Both the position numbers and the translations under genes were made by a program. The notes beneath the pieces were generated by a model. The model saw only the letters and a list, made by a program, of their open reading frames with translations, did no database searches and had not been told where the DNA came from. DNA of 64,000 bases from Nitrospira sp. Its GTDB lineage: Bacteria > Nitrospirota > Nitrospiria > Nitrospirales > Nitrospiraceae. Shown here one piece after another: positions 44,602 to 54,582 of the stretch (its first letter is position 1; each line of letters begins with the position of its first letter). The stretch is from positions 248,001 through 312,000 of the forward strand of contig JARFXO010000001.1 in the NCBI GenBank assembly GCA_029194665.1. Direction: 5' to 3'.

Positions 44602-45552
44602 TTAATGACTCAAGAGACTCAGGACCTTGCGAATTCTAATCGGCCCCACACGGCCGACATCGTGAGTTCCGATGGCCAACAACTGACCTGCTTCATTCTT
44701 CAGACGCACGGAAATAGCGGAGGAAGAAGAGGACAGTTGCCCGGCTCCCACCGGAAAAATAGGCGAGCCATGCAGGACACGCTGCGCTTGCTCAGCGTTC
44801 ACCACCACCGCCGGGAGTTGGTACAGGAGTTGGTCCAACGAAATGAATTGTTTTCTGAGCGTTCCCGCCGCCAGATGGCCGTTAACTTGATCGATCGTCA
44901 TTGCCTGTTCGATCAACAATGGTCCTACACGGCGACGTTCGAGGGTAAGGAGATGCCCACCTACCCCTAAGGCCTGTCCGATATCGGCACAGAGGGTGCG
45001 TACATAGGTGCCTTTTGAGCACACAATGCGCAGGACCACGTCGCGGCCGTGAAACCCTACGATCTCCAGCTGATGAATCGCGATCGACCGCTCTGCCCGA
45101 GGGATTGTTCTTCCTGCTCTCGCCGCTTTGTAGAGCGGCTGTCCATCCACTTTCACGGCTGAATACATCGGCGGTAGTTGCTGTTGTACTCCTCGGAATC
45201 GGGCGATCACCGCCTGGAGGGCGTCCTCAGGCACCTCACATGGATCGACTCTGGTCAAAACCTGCCCGGTTGCATCCTGGGTGTCGGTCGTTTCGCCTAA
45301 CCGCAAGACAGCGCGATACTCCTTATCCCAATTGATCAAGTATTCAGCGATTCTCGTGGCTCGCCCGACTAGGATGGGCAAGACACCAGTGGCATCAGGG
45401 TCCAGCGTGCCGGCATGACCGACTTTGCCGCCCCGCAATATGCTACGGACTTTGGCCACAACATCGTGTGAAGTCCAGCCCGCTTCCTTGTGGACAACGA
45501 GGACTCCCTCCAGATCGTCCCCGTGGTTGGTTGTGATGCCTGTCCGGTCCAT
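44602..45552 (-). CDS. truB: tRNA pseudouridine-55 synthase
   Basis: TruB makes pseudouridine 55 in the T-loop of tRNA. The 316-residue protein has [20 protein letters not shown], the catalytic Asp in [16 protein letters not shown], and [16 protein letters not shown], then [18 protein letters not shown]. The C-terminal PUA-like domain ends [16 protein letters not shown]. It starts 3 bases after rbfA. Confidence 0.96.
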   Translation of the reverse strand: MDRTGITTNHGDDLEGVLVVHKEAGWTSHDVVAKVRSILRGGKVGHAGTLDPDATGVLPILVGRATRIAEYLINWDKEYRAVLRLGETTDTQDATGQVLTRVDPCEVPEDALQAVIARFRGVQQQLPPMYSAVKVDGQPLYKAARAGRTIPRAERSIAIHQLEIVGFHGRDVVLRIVCSKGTYVRTLCADIGQALGVGGHLLTLERRRVGPLLIEQAMTIDQVNGHLAAGTLRKQFISLDQLLYQLPAVVVNAEQAQRVLHGSPIFPVGAGQLSSSSSAISVRLKNEAGQLLAIGTHDVGRVGPIRIRKVLSLLSH

Positions 45553-45555
45553 ACC

Positions 45556-45966
45556 CTAGGAATCCGCGATCCTCTGCCCGCTGCTTGGAGAGTCCTGGAT
45601 CTCATGTTGTCCAGACTCCCCGTGCAATTCTTCCAAGAGCTTCATGATGCGGTCACCACGAGCTCCACTGACATCCTTCTTGAAAATTACATCCGGAAGG
45701 TAGCGGAGCGAGAGCCGCCGACCTAATTCCGATCGCACAAACCCACTGGCTTTCGAGAGGCCGGCAAAGACATCTCGTTCAGCCTCGCCCGTTTCCATGG
45801 TCGTGACAAAAATATGAGCGATGCGTAAATCCCCTGTGAGCTCGACATCGGTGACCGTCACATCATGAACCCTGGGATCCTTGATTTTTCGCATGAGAAT
45901 ATCCGCCACTTCCATCCTGATCTGGTCGGCCACCCGGTCTGCTCTTTTATAGGTCGTCTTCGACAT
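45556..45966 (-). CDS. rbfA: Ribosome-binding factor A
   Basis: RbfA helps 30S maturation. The 136-residue KH-fold protein has RADRVADQIRMEVADILMRK, then DLRIAHIFVTTM and GFVRSELGRRLSLRYLPDVI, the family marks. The start follows the repeat element that separates it from ylxP. Confidence 0.94.
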   Translation of the reverse strand: MSKTTYKRADRVADQIRMEVADILMRKIKDPRVHDVTVTDVELTGDLRIAHIFVTTMETGEAERDVFAGLSKASGFVRSELGRRLSLRYLPDVIFKKDVSGARGDRIMKLLEELHGESGQHEIQDSPSSGQRIADS

Positions 45967-46026
45967 GTTGGTATTCCGACGTCGCTAATCACAAATATCG
46001 TGCGACCCTTGGGAGTAAGACCGCAG

Positions 46027-46147
46027 AGGATGCTGAAAAATCCCTTCCAGCAAGGCCGCAGCGAGCGAAAGGTCGAGGCGTACGCGGTTGGTACGTTGAG
46101 ACCTTGAGCGATGCGAGAACGACGGTGGAAGGCTTTCGCAACATCCT
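46027..46147. repeat. 121-bp palindromic intergenic repeat in the nus operon
   Basis: AGGATGCTGAAAAATCCCTT (46027) and GGAAGGCTTTCGCAACATCC (ending 46146) are the outer arms, inverted with a few mismatches. The middle (CAGCGAGCGAAAGGTCGAGG, GAGACCTTGAGCGATGCGAG) also pairs. This matches a family of Nitrospira intergenic repeats I recognise in outline (GGATGCTGAAAAAGTCC-type ends). It ends at the last base of the ylxP stop codon. Confidence 0.65.
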
Positions 46148-46434
46148 TAGAGCAATTCTAATTGGGTTCGGACCACTTCGACTTCGGGCATGCTCTTGAT
46201 CACATTCAACGCTTGTTCAAGCACCTGGTTCGCGTGACTACCCTCATTTGAGACGCAAGCCATTCCAAAGACGGCCTTCTGCCAGAGGTCCTGAGCGTCC
46301 ACTTCGGCGACGGAGAGGTTGAACCTGCCTCGAAGCCTGTCCTTGAGCCCATGAATGACCTGCCGCTTGTCTTTAAGCGATTGACTCCCCGAGATGAATA
46401 ATTCTACCGTGCATACACCCACGACCATGGCCAA
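46147..46434 (-). CDS. ylxP: DUF503/YlxP family protein
   Basis: The 95-residue protein begins MVVGVCTVELFISGSQSLKD and has KDRLRGRFNLSVAEVDAQDL and FGMACVSNEGSHANQVLEQA, the DUF503 pattern. It is normally encoded between infB and rbfA, as here, and is linked to ribosome maturation, though the biochemical role is unclear. Its stop codon is the border of the 121-bp repeat. Confidence 0.9.
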   Translation of the reverse strand: MAMVVGVCTVELFISGSQSLKDKRQVIHGLKDRLRGRFNLSVAEVDAQDLWQKAVFGMACVSNEGSHANQVLEQALNVIKSMPEVEVVRTQLELL

Positions 46435-46532
46435 GGTTCAGTTCAAGCAGGCTCTTGATAGAATCTCTATGATTTCGCTTAATACGCGTGCCGGCCTTTG
46501 GGCAAGGGGTCGGAGCCAAATTTCAGAGAAAG

Positions 46533-49103
46533 CTAGAGTTTTGCCGCGATCTTATCGATGGCATAGGCCTCGATGATATCGCCGGCTTTGACATCGTTGA
46601 AATTCTCGATGCTCAAGCCACATTCGTATCCTTGCTGCACTTCACGGACATCGTCCTTGAAACGCCGCAAGGAACCGAGTTTCCCCTGATAGACCACCAC
46701 ATTGTCCCGAATCACGCGTACCCCGGCACTTGACCGAGCGATCGTCCCGTCGATGATATAAGACCCTGCCACGGCTCCGACCTTCGGAATCGTAAATACC
46801 TGCCGAACTTCTGCTCGCCCCAGCACACGTTCTTTCAGGGTAGGCTCCAGCAATCCCTCCATCGCTGCCTTGATGTCGGCAATGGCGTCATAAATGATCG
46901 TGTAGAGCCTGATATCGACGCCCTGCTGCTCGGCTAACGCGGTGGCCTTCGGCTCGGGCCTGATATTGAAGCCGATGATGATGGCTCGTGATGCGGCGGC
47001 GAGCAGCACATCGGATTCCATGACTCCGCCGACTCCATTATGAATCACACGAAGCTTGACGGCCTCGGTCGACAGCTTTTCGACCGCGCCTGCCAATGCT
47101 TCGGACGATCCTTGTACATCGGCCTTGATGACAATGGCCAATTCCTTCACGGATCCTTCTTGGATCTTCGCGAACAGATCATCCAACGACACTTTCGATG
47201 GACCGGTCAACTCCGCCGCCCGTCGCTTTTGAGCTCGTTCTTCGGCTATCTCCCGGGCGACTCTTTCATTGGAGACGACATGGAAGACATCTCCCGCCGA
47301 CGGAACACCCGGCAACCCGATCACTTCGACCGGAATGGACGGCCCTGCCTGCTGCGCTTTTTCGCCACGATCATTAATGAGGGCTCGAACACGCCCGCTG
47401 AATGCTCCCACGACATAGGCGTCTCCCACCCGTAATGTTCCGCTCTGAACCAGCACTGTCGCAACAGGGCCTCTCCCGCGCTCAATCTTGGCTTCGATGA
47501 CGGTGCCCTTGGCCTGTCTGTGTGGATCAGCCTTGAGCTCAAGCACCTCCGCCTGAAGCAAAATCATCTCGAGGAGCGTATCGAGCCCCGTTTTTTGTTT
47601 GGCGGATACCTCGACCATAATGGTATCGCCGCCCCATGCCTCGGAGATCAGTCCATGTTCAGAGAGGGCGTTTTTTACCCGATCAGGATTGGCGGTCGGT
47701 TTATCGATCTTGTTCATCGCCACGATCAGCGGCACTCCGGCTGCCTTGGCATGGTGGATCGCTTCGATGGTTTGCGGCATCACTCCGTCGTCTGCTGCGA
47801 CAACCAAAATGACGATGTCCGTGACCTTGGCACCACGAGCTCGCATGGCCGTGAAGGCCTCGTGGCCGGGAGTATCCAGAAACGTCACCTGTTTACCACG
47901 CACCGAGACGGTATAAGCGCCGATATGTTGGGTAATGCCGCCGGCCTCTCCTTCCGCCACGTTCGTTTGGCGAATCGCATCAAGAAGAGACGTTTTCCCG
48001 TGATCGACGTGTCCCATAATGGTCACGACCGGCGGTCGAGGTTCCGGCCGTTCATCACCGCCCGTTTCAACAACATCTTGCAGCAACTCGTCCCCCACTT
48101 TTTCGACCGATATGTCAACCTTGACTCCGGTTTCCTCTGCGAAAATCGACGCAGCATCCAGGTTCATAGGCTGGTGAAGCGTCAGCATTTGCCCCATGTC
48201 CATCAGTTTGCGGACGATGTCCGCCGGCCGTTGACCGATCAACTCGGCGAATTCTTTGACCGTCGTCCGTGGGGTGACTTTCACGCTCTTTCGGCGCGGT
48301 TTGGTAATTTCTGCCAGGGTGCTATGGTGCACATGCTTGGATCGGTCATCCCGTCGTTGCAGCGGAATTGCACGAAGGTCTTGCCAGCGGGCGGCATCCT
48401 CGCGGAATTTCACATCTTGTTGCTGACCATCTCTGGGGCGGCCTGGTTTTCGTGCTCTCTTAAGCTTGTCTTTTTGCGCTTCGGCCTCAATGGCCTCAAA
48501 TGCCATGCTCTTCTTCTTGCCCGTCACCGGTTCCGGAGTCGGCGCCACGATCGTTGACGGAGCGACGGTCGGCTTTGCCGGTATCTCTTCCTGCTTCGCA
48601 ACGAGCGGCGTCGGCACGGGTGGGGAAATCTCGTCCGGAACTTCTTCCGCTGGAAGGTCGCGATCCACTTGTCCACCACTGCTGGGCTGCTCATCGACTG
48701 GAAGCGGCGTCGGCACAGTGATCGAGGGCGCCGGTTGCGGCTGATGCTCAGTCTCAACAATCGGAGCTGATGCAAGGACCTCGACCGGTTCATCCTCTTT
48801 TTTTCGCTTGATCAGTATACGGCGCTTGTCCGGCTTGGGCGGTTCTTCGACGACGTGACTCCTTGCCGCAGCGGCTTTACCGTGACTCGCATGCTCCACC
48901 GGCCTTGCACCGGCCTCTCCTTCGATTCCTGTCACGTGACCTTTCGATCGTGATGCCAGTTTATCCAACGCCCTCTGAACGAGCTCGTCGTCGAGGGTGC
49001 TGCTGTGGGAAGAAACCGTTGCTCCCATCTTCTTGAGCTCTGGGATGAGCACTCGATTCTCCATTCCTAACTGCTTTGCGAGTTCGTATACACGCATAGA
49101 CAT
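46533..49103 (-). CDS. infB: Translation initiation factor IF-2
   Basis: IF-2 brings fMet-tRNA to the 30S subunit with GTP. The 856-residue protein has an IF2N domain ([20 protein letters not shown]), a long Pro/Glu/Lys linker at about 75-255, a second IF2N ([20 protein letters not shown]), the G domain ([34 protein letters not shown]) and domains II-IV. It follows nusA by 16 bases. The reading frame is continuous and of normal length. Confidence 0.97.
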   Translation of the reverse strand: MSMRVYELAKQLGMENRVLIPELKKMGATVSSHSSTLDDELVQRALDKLASRSKGHVTGIEGEAGARPVEHASHGKAAAARSHVVEEPPKPDKRRILIKRKKEDEPVEVLASAPIVETEHQPQPAPSITVPTPLPVDEQPSSGGQVDRDLPAEEVPDEISPPVPTPLVAKQEEIPAKPTVAPSTIVAPTPEPVTGKKKSMAFEAIEAEAQKDKLKRARKPGRPRDGQQQDVKFREDAARWQDLRAIPLQRRDDRSKHVHHSTLAEITKPRRKSVKVTPRTTVKEFAELIGQRPADIVRKLMDMGQMLTLHQPMNLDAASIFAEETGVKVDISVEKVGDELLQDVVETGGDERPEPRPPVVTIMGHVDHGKTSLLDAIRQTNVAEGEAGGITQHIGAYTVSVRGKQVTFLDTPGHEAFTAMRARGAKVTDIVILVVAADDGVMPQTIEAIHHAKAAGVPLIVAMNKIDKPTANPDRVKNALSEHGLISEAWGGDTIMVEVSAKQKTGLDTLLEMILLQAEVLELKADPHRQAKGTVIEAKIERGRGPVATVLVQSGTLRVGDAYVVGAFSGRVRALINDRGEKAQQAGPSIPVEVIGLPGVPSAGDVFHVVSNERVAREIAEERAQKRRAAELTGPSKVSLDDLFAKIQEGSVKELAIVIKADVQGSSEALAGAVEKLSTEAVKLRVIHNGVGGVMESDVLLAAASRAIIIGFNIRPEPKATALAEQQGVDIRLYTIIYDAIADIKAAMEGLLEPTLKERVLGRAEVRQVFTIPKVGAVAGSYIIDGTIARSSAGVRVIRDNVVVYQGKLGSLRRFKDDVREVQQGYECGLSIENFNDVKAGDIIEAYAIDKIAAKL

Positions 49104-49119
49104 GGGACGATTCCGTATT

Positions 49120-50271
49120 CTATCCGCTCGTTGCTTCCTCGGCTCTGGCTGCCTGCCGAGCTTCTTCCTGCAATCGCTGAGCCTCGGCTTCCTCTGCGAG
49201 CGCGGCTTTAATTTCTTTATCGCGCTCCACTTTTTCTTTTTCGTATTCCGTTGCGCTGATGATATCGATCTTCCAGCCCGTCAAACGTGCCGCAAGCCGG
49301 ACATTCTGACCGTTTTTGCCGATAGCCAACGATAATTGCGAGTCGGCGGCGACCACGAGCGCCGACTTCTTCTCTTCGTCGATCCCAACCTTTTCAATCG
49401 TCGCAGGATTCAAGGCTTCGGCAATAAAGACCCGCGGGTCCTGGGTCCAGGTAATGATGTCGATCTTTTCGCCGCGCAACTCCCGAACGACCGCTTGCAC
49501 GCGTGAACCTTTGATACCGACACAGGCCCCCACCGGATCCACGGCCTTTTCACGTGACGTGACGGCGATCTTTGTCCGATCGCCAGGCTCGCGCACGACC
49601 GATCTGATTTCGATGATCTTTTCCATGACTTCCGGCACTTCGAGTTCAAAGAGCTTCGCGACGAACTGCGGATGGCTACGAGACAGAATGACCTGTACAT
49701 CCTTCGGCGTACGACGCACCTCCAGCAACATCGCCTTCACGCGATCACCGCGCCGGTACGTTTCACGCGGAATCTGTTCTTGGATCGGCAGGATGGCTTC
49801 CGTTTTTCCGAGATCCACCAGGTAATTCCGACGTTCCATTCCGAGAATGATCCCCGTCACGAGATCTCCCTGACGCGTCGAGTATTCCTTTTGAACCGCT
49901 TCCCATTCCGCCTCGCGCACCTTCTGGAAGATGACCTGCTTCGCTGTTTGCGCGGCAATCCTCCCCAATTCGTTCATTTCAATCAGCGAGCCGATTTCGT
50001 CGCCGACCTCCGCTTCACTATCATATTGGCGAGCTTCTTGAAGAGAAATCTCTGCTTTGGGATTACTGACCGTTTCAACGATGATCTTCTTGGAAACGAC
50101 GGAAATTTCCCCGGTCTTTGGGTCGATTTCCACTTGGATGTTTTCAGCCTGGCCGAAGCGTTTCTTTGCGGCTGTCTGCAGGGCGGATTCAACGGCCCCG
50201 ATGACTCGGGCCTTGTCGATTCCTTTCTGACGCCCGATTTCGTCAATCACTGAGATCAGTTCTCGGTTCAT
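49120..50271 (-). CDS. nusA: Transcription termination/antitermination factor NusA
   Basis: NusA binds RNA polymerase and modulates pausing. The 383-residue protein has the N-terminal RNAP-binding domain ([20 protein letters not shown]), an S1 domain ([20 protein letters not shown]), and two KH domains ([20 protein letters not shown] and [19 protein letters not shown]). It lacks the two C-terminal acidic repeats of E. coli NusA, as in most phyla. It lies between rimP and infB. Confidence 0.96.
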   Translation of the reverse strand: MNRELISVIDEIGRQKGIDKARVIGAVESALQTAAKKRFGQAENIQVEIDPKTGEISVVSKKIIVETVSNPKAEISLQEARQYDSEAEVGDEIGSLIEMNELGRIAAQTAKQVIFQKVREAEWEAVQKEYSTRQGDLVTGIILGMERRNYLVDLGKTEAILPIQEQIPRETYRRGDRVKAMLLEVRRTPKDVQVILSRSHPQFVAKLFELEVPEVMEKIIEIRSVVREPGDRTKIAVTSREKAVDPVGACVGIKGSRVQAVVRELRGEKIDIITWTQDPRVFIAEALNPATIEKVGIDEEKKSALVVAADSQLSLAIGKNGQNVRLAARLTGWKIDIISATEYEKEKVERDKEIKAALAEEAEAQRLQEEARQAARAEEATSG

Positions 50272-50323
50272 ACGCCTCGCTCCTGCATCGGGTTACCGCT
50301 TACAATCACCGACTCTCCCATTC

Positions 50324-50830
50324 TTAAATTTTCACGACCAGTTTTGCCTCAGCAATCAAGTCTCGATTCAATCTCACCGTCCGTGATGTCGGCCTCGCGG
50401 CCACCGCCATGACTACGACCTGCTCATCCGCTTGCACCAGCTCGCCGGTGATCCTCCACTGGCCTTCGAGGGGTTGTCGAAGTTTGAGGCTCACCTCTTT
50501 TCCAATTGCCCGTTGATAATCTTGAGATCCCTTGAAGGGCCGATCAAGACCCGGGGAAGAGACTTCAAGCGTATAGGCATGGGGGAAGGGATCGGCCACG
50601 TCGAGGGCCGGTCCAAGGAACTTATGTGCCTGCTCACAGTCTGCGATGCTGACTCCACCTGATTTATCGATCAAAACTCGAACGATCGAGCGAGGACCTT
50701 GCCCCACGCACAGGACATCAACCAACTCAAGCCCGAGCGTCCATAGGATCGGCGAAATGACTTCGCGCAACCGGTCGGCAACCGGCTGCGGACCATTGCC
50801 CGGTATGCTCAACCCATTTCCCTTTGCCAT
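50324..50830 (-). CDS. rimP: Ribosome maturation factor RimP
   Basis: RimP assists 30S assembly. ATG 50830 gives MAKGNGLSIPGNGPQPVADR; the frame upstream runs through the leader hairpin and is discarded. The 168 residues include LGLELVDVLCVGQGPRSIVR, VLIDKSGGVSIADCEQAHKF and the HAYTLEVSSPGLDRPF motif of the family. No strong ribosome-binding site is seen before the ATG, only GGATAC. It opens rimP-nusA-infB. Confidence 0.93.
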   Translation of the reverse strand: MAKGNGLSIPGNGPQPVADRLREVISPILWTLGLELVDVLCVGQGPRSIVRVLIDKSGGVSIADCEQAHKFLGPALDVADPFPHAYTLEVSSPGLDRPFKGSQDYQRAIGKEVSLKLRQPLEGQWRITGELVQADEQVVVMAVAARPTSRTVRLNRDLIAEAKLVVKI

Positions 50831-50840
50831 GTATCCAAAC

Positions 50841-50864
50841 AAAAAAGTGGGCATGAGCCCACTT
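50841..50864 (-). terminator. Terminator-like hairpin in the rimP leader (attenuator)
   Basis: On the minus strand AAGTGGGC-TCAT-GCCCACTT forms an 8-base stem followed by TTTT, ending 11 bases before the rimP ATG. The place just upstream of rimP fits an attenuator for the nus operon, or the terminator of the upstream dat operon (its stop is at 50910). Confidence 0.7.
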
Positions 50865-50909
50865 ACAGAGGGAGCACCATACCATGCACCTCTGTTCAAA
50901 GCAAGAGTA

Positions 50910-51749
50910 CTAGCCGGTCAACAGCGCCCAGCGAGCAGCCAACGTTCGTGTGATAGGACCCGGTTGGCCGGAGCCGATGATTTTCCCATCGATCTGGACA
51001 ACCCCAAGTACTTCGAGCGTGGTGCCGGTCAGAAATACCTCATCGGCTCGGTACAGGAAGTCGACCGGTATGAATCGTTCCTCGACCTCGATGTCGTCCT
51101 TTTTCGCCAACTGTAACACGACGGTTCGCGTGACGCCGGATAGAATTCGCGGACCCTCCGGGGCCGTCATGAGAACGCCGCTTTGCACAGCCATGACATT
51201 GCTCAGCGCACCTTCCATGACGAGGCCATCTCTGACCAAGATTGTTTCGAAGACGCCGGCCTTCTTCGCTTCTTCGCGGGCTAGGACGTTGGCCAGGAGA
51301 TTGACGCTCTTGATATCACAACGCCCCCATCGAAGATCCTCCCTGGTGCATGCGCTTACGCCGGTCCGGCGGAGTTCCGGTCCCAGGGGATGAAACTCCC
51401 TGACGGTCATCACGACCGTTGGGTGACTCTCGACTGGGAAACCATGCTCCCGGGGAGCCGCCCCCCTGGTAAGCTGAATATAGATCTTGGCATCGCGATA
51501 TCCGGCCAGGCTGAGTCCTTGTTGAATCCACCCTGTCCATTGGTCGCTGGTGTACGGTTGGCGGAGCGACAGTTCTCTTGCACTCCGGTCCAATCGAGCA
51601 AGGTGCGCCGCGAGTTCGAACGGGCTTCCACGATAGGTCCGAATGACTTCGTAGACGGCATCTCCGAATTGGAACCCCCGATCATCGATGGAAATGGTCG
51701 CTTCTTCCCAAGGAAGAAAGCGGCCGTTGATGAACGCGATATCGGGCAT
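50910..51749 (-). CDS. dat: Class IV aminotransferase (D-amino-acid transaminase-like)
   Basis: I take ATG 51749 (MPDIAFINGRFLPWEEATIS), 4 bases after the upstream stop; the longer frame to 51836 lies in the chagasin-like gene. The 279-residue fold-type IV PLP enzyme has DDRGFQFGDAVYEVIRTYRG, the PLP lysine in RCDIKSVNLLANVLA, and EGALSNVMAV. These point to the D-amino-acid/branched-chain transaminase branch. The exact substrate is uncertain. It is the last gene of a four-gene operon. Confidence 0.85.
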   Translation of the reverse strand: MPDIAFINGRFLPWEEATISIDDRGFQFGDAVYEVIRTYRGSPFELAAHLARLDRSARELSLRQPYTSDQWTGWIQQGLSLAGYRDAKIYIQLTRGAAPREHGFPVESHPTVVMTVREFHPLGPELRRTGVSACTREDLRWGRCDIKSVNLLANVLAREEAKKAGVFETILVRDGLVMEGALSNVMAVQSGVLMTAPEGPRILSGVTRTVVLQLAKKDDIEVEERFIPVDFLYRADEVFLTGTTLEVLGVVQIDGKIIGSGQPGPITRTLAARWALLTG

Positions 51750-51753
51750 CGGC

Positions 51754-52092
51754 TCAATTCCTGGATGACGGCGCTGCCTCGATGCTGAACAAGCGCCGAT
51801 CTTCGGCAGTAAATTTCCACCCCATGCGCTTTTCAAAAATCAGCTGATACAGCCCTGACTGCACGGCCTTAAACTCGAAGATGCGCTGGCCGTTTTCCAC
51901 GGCGTTATTGCTCGCGATGCGGAGGAACTCATCGCTGAGAAGAGCGAGTCCTTTGGTGTCGTAAGACGGCACCCACTGCTCACCTCTGGTGCGATCTTCC
52001 CAGAGATGGATAAAGAAGGACTGGTCGACCGTGACTTGGCGGCGGTCACTGCCGTCCAAAGTAGGGTTGTGATCGCTGCTGGAAATACTCAC
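51754..52092 (-). CDS. Chagasin-like (I42 family) protease-inhibitor-fold protein
   Basis: The 112-residue protein has no signal peptide. It has the spaced strand pattern of chagasins: SFFIHLWEDRTRGEQWVPSY in place of the ENPTTGYxW loop, then GLALLSDEFLRIAS, GQRIFEFKAVQSGLYQLIFE and a final FSIEA strand. The inhibitory loop residues NPTTG and RPW are altered (DRTRG, KRMGW), so it may not inhibit cysteine proteases. It is cotranscribed with Rieske and DUF192 genes. Confidence 0.5.
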   Translation of the reverse strand: MSISSSDHNPTLDGSDRRQVTVDQSFFIHLWEDRTRGEQWVPSYDTKGLALLSDEFLRIASNNAVENGQRIFEFKAVQSGLYQLIFEKRMGWKFTAEDRRLFSIEAAPSSRN

Positions 52093-52146
52093 ATCGATAT
52101 CCTGATGCGTGTCGCAAAGACAAACGGTTCAGTCGGATGTCCGTTT

Positions 52147-52464
52147 TTATATTTTCCGCCGAGGGCCGATCAGAATATCGTTCCCATCCACCCGGACTTC
52201 GTAACTTCCTACACAGTACCCGCCGCCGTCGATACCTTGCCCATTTCTGATATCGAACGCCAGATCATGCCAGGGACAGGCAATGACATATCCTTTGAGT
52301 CTGCCCTCAATAAGCGGCCCCCCCTCATGGGGACAACTATTATGGATGGCGTACAACTTTCCCTCGACATTGAACAATGCGATCGGACGGTCATCGATCT
52401 TGACGATCTTTGAGTTTCCTGGAGGCAACTCATCGATCTGTGCAACCTTTTGAAAACCATTCAT
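52147..52464 (-). CDS. Rieske [2Fe-2S] ferredoxin-like protein
   Basis: ATG 52464 gives MNGFQKVAQIDELPPGNSKI; the extra frame up to 52683 is inside the DUF192 gene. The 105-residue protein has the Rieske ligands in SCPHEGGPL (C-x-H) and ACPWHDLAFDI (C-x2-H), in the spacing of NirD/biphenyl-dioxygenase-type ferredoxins. No membrane anchor is present. It would be a soluble electron carrier; the partner is unknown. Confidence 0.92.
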   Translation of the reverse strand: MNGFQKVAQIDELPPGNSKIVKIDDRPIALFNVEGKLYAIHNSCPHEGGPLIEGRLKGYVIACPWHDLAFDIRNGQGIDGGGYCVGSYEVRVDGNDILIGPRRKI

Positions 52465-52496
52465 CGTGCGTATGTCCTCTTGCGATCTCCCAGTCT

Positions 52497-52997
52497 CTAC
52501 ATACGAAGGGCGAATGTGAGTTCGTCGCTCTTTGCAACTCCGGCCTTCTGAATGAACCCCGATACTGCCTGTATCACATAGCGAACAGCCTCGGGCGGTG
52601 GCCCGAAAAGAGGGCAGGGATCTTTGGTACATGGCTCTGCATGTTCCAGCATATACACCACATGATGACTCTCGTCCACCCACAGAATGTCGATCGGGAA
52701 TCGATATTCCTTGGTGGTCACGCGATGCATTCCGTTTTCCTCAAAGATATAGAGCATGCCGCCGTTCGGAGGCAATGCATCGCGAAAGGCAAGCCCGAAG
52801 AGCAGCTTCTCCGGCGTGTCCGCCACTTCAGCTTCCAACTCGACACCGCTCGGGAACCTGACGACGATGATGCTCGATTCCTTGCGCTCGACGAGGAAAA
52901 CCGATGCGCTCATCAGGAGAAGGGCGAGCAGAGCCATCATGATGATCCGCTTCTTCCGCTGTTCTCGATTGCTCGTCTGAGGTTGATCAGGTGCCAT
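52497..52997 (-). CDS. DUF192 family membrane-anchored protein
   Basis: The 166-residue protein has an N-terminal membrane segment (RIIMMALLALLLMSASVFLV) and the DUF192 domain (VELEAEVADTPEKLLFGLAF, RDALPPNGGMLYIFEENG, MHRVTTKEYRFPIDILWVDE). In the family the domain begins with a similar LA...FR.....GM.F.F pattern and binds an unknown ligand. It opens the operon DUF192-Rieske-chagasin-like-dat. Confidence 0.88.
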   Translation of the reverse strand: MAPDQPQTSNREQRKKRIIMMALLALLLMSASVFLVERKESSIIVVRFPSGVELEAEVADTPEKLLFGLAFRDALPPNGGMLYIFEENGMHRVTTKEYRFPIDILWVDESHHVVYMLEHAEPCTKDPCPLFGPPPEAVRYVIQAVSGFIQKAGVAKSDELTFALRM

Positions 52998-53088
52998 TGA
53001 TGATGACCAGCGGTTTCTTTCTCTGTTGAGCCCAATGGCCCAGACACAATGAAGACCTAGGTCCTCTGAACGGACCTCGTTCAGTTGA

Positions 53089-53568
<480 letters not shown>

Positions 53569-53594
53569 TCCCGTCCATTAACTTTATGATGTGA

Positions 53595-53633
53595 GGGCTC
53601 TGGGTCCATCGAGAGCCAGGGCCCTTTGTTTTT
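53595..53633 (+). terminator. Intrinsic terminator after the ferredoxin
   Basis: GGGCTCTGG pairs with CCAGGGCCC (one G-U) around a 12-base loop and is followed by TTTGTTTTT, 27 bases past the ferredoxin stop. Confidence 0.75.
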
Positions 53634-53655
53634 GGCATTTGGTGATTGGGATAGA

Positions 53656-53692
53656 AAAAAAGGCCTCGGTGGCTTTCACCGAGGCCTTTTTT
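53656..53692. terminator. Perfect bidirectional terminator
   Basis: AAAAAAGGCCTCGGTG and CACCGAGGCCTTTTTT are perfect 16-base arms around GCTTT. The stem has a T-run on both strands and separates the ferredoxin (plus) from the cupredoxin (minus), serving both. Confidence 0.92.
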
Positions 53693-53712
53693 ATCGTCCG
53701 AATCGAAATAAG

Positions 53713-54189
53713 TTACTTGAGCATAACCAACTTGCCGCCGACATGGGCCGGATGCAGATGGCAGCGATATTCGAGGACGCTTCCCACTACATAAAACAAA
53801 TCACTGGTTGGAACACCGATGTAACGCGTCTCCCCTGGCTTGAGCACTAACTTGGCATCCAAGACAAACGGCCCCGATTGATTGGCAGCAGCACTCAGCT
53901 GAAAACCATGTTCGGTAGTGGAATTATTCGTCACTTTTATCAGAACCGGTGCCCCAGGACGCCCCTTAAAATCGATGACCGTCGTGGGAGGATACCAGGT
54001 CTTCATATTGCCGATGTCGATCGAGTAGAACGAAGCATCCACGTTCAGCTCCTTAAACGGCTGTCCGACGACAGAACCGGTTTCCAGATCACCGGTCTCA
54101 ACGCCACCTGCTTGAAGAGCATAGGCCCCTGAAACCCCAGCCAAGACCATCCCAAGGCCGAGAAAGACCGCCCACAATGTCTTGCTCAT
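53713..54189 (-). CDS. Exported cupredoxin-domain protein
   Basis: The 158-residue protein has a signal peptide (MSKTLWAVFLGLGMVLAGVS, cleavage near AYA-LQ). The mature part is a cupredoxin sandwich (APVLIKVTNNSTTEHGFQLS, then KLVLKPGETRYIGV). The copper site would use the His of TEHGF and the C-terminal EYRCHLHPAH cluster, which is richer in His than the usual C-x(n)-H-x(n)-M. It may bind a type 1 or a different copper centre in the periplasm. Its convergent neighbour is the ferredoxin. Confidence 0.88.
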   Translation of the reverse strand: MSKTLWAVFLGLGMVLAGVSGAYALQAGGVETGDLETGSVVGQPFKELNVDASFYSIDIGNMKTWYPPTTVIDFKGRPGAPVLIKVTNNSTTEHGFQLSAAANQSGPFVLDAKLVLKPGETRYIGVPTSDLFYVVGSVLEYRCHLHPAHVGGKLVMLK

Positions 54190-54582
54190 GACTACCCCCC
54201 TTAAGATAAAAGAAGAGATAAATAGAGTCTTGTGAATTAAATTATATGTACGATGTCAAACTTGGAGGACGTGCAAGATTTGGTAATGTGTGCCTTTCGT
54301 CTATTGTCTATGCACCGGTTCTCAATCACCAAACTATCAACATTCACCACATTACACGACTAACCTTCTTGCCTTATAGCATATGGCTTAAAACGGAAGC
54401 AACCGATTTGGAACGCCGAGATTGCGAGAACCAACATATTGCAATATTGCACTCGAAAATCCGGCTTTCTAAAGTGTTGCCGAGAGGCGTCTCGCGAGAA
54501 GCATGTCGCTTGAGCGATCTTGCAAGATCCCCAGTTTAAGTATTTTCCGGTGATTCCGATATGGCAGGTGAGGAACTACAGC
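54190..54582. other. Divergent intergenic region, no gene seen
   Basis: The 393 bases between the cupredoxin start and the CBS gene are AT-richer than the rest. A 97-codon open frame (54246-54539) has no site or motif and is probably chance. Both promoters should lie here. Confidence 0.5.

Noticed and set aside
47520-48557. 345-codon open frame on the plus strand
   Set aside because: It lies entirely inside infB on the other strand; the composition is that of a shadow of a GC-rich gene.
54246-54539. 97-codon open frame upstream of the CBS gene
   Set aside because: AT-rich, no site, no domain; probably chance in promoter DNA.
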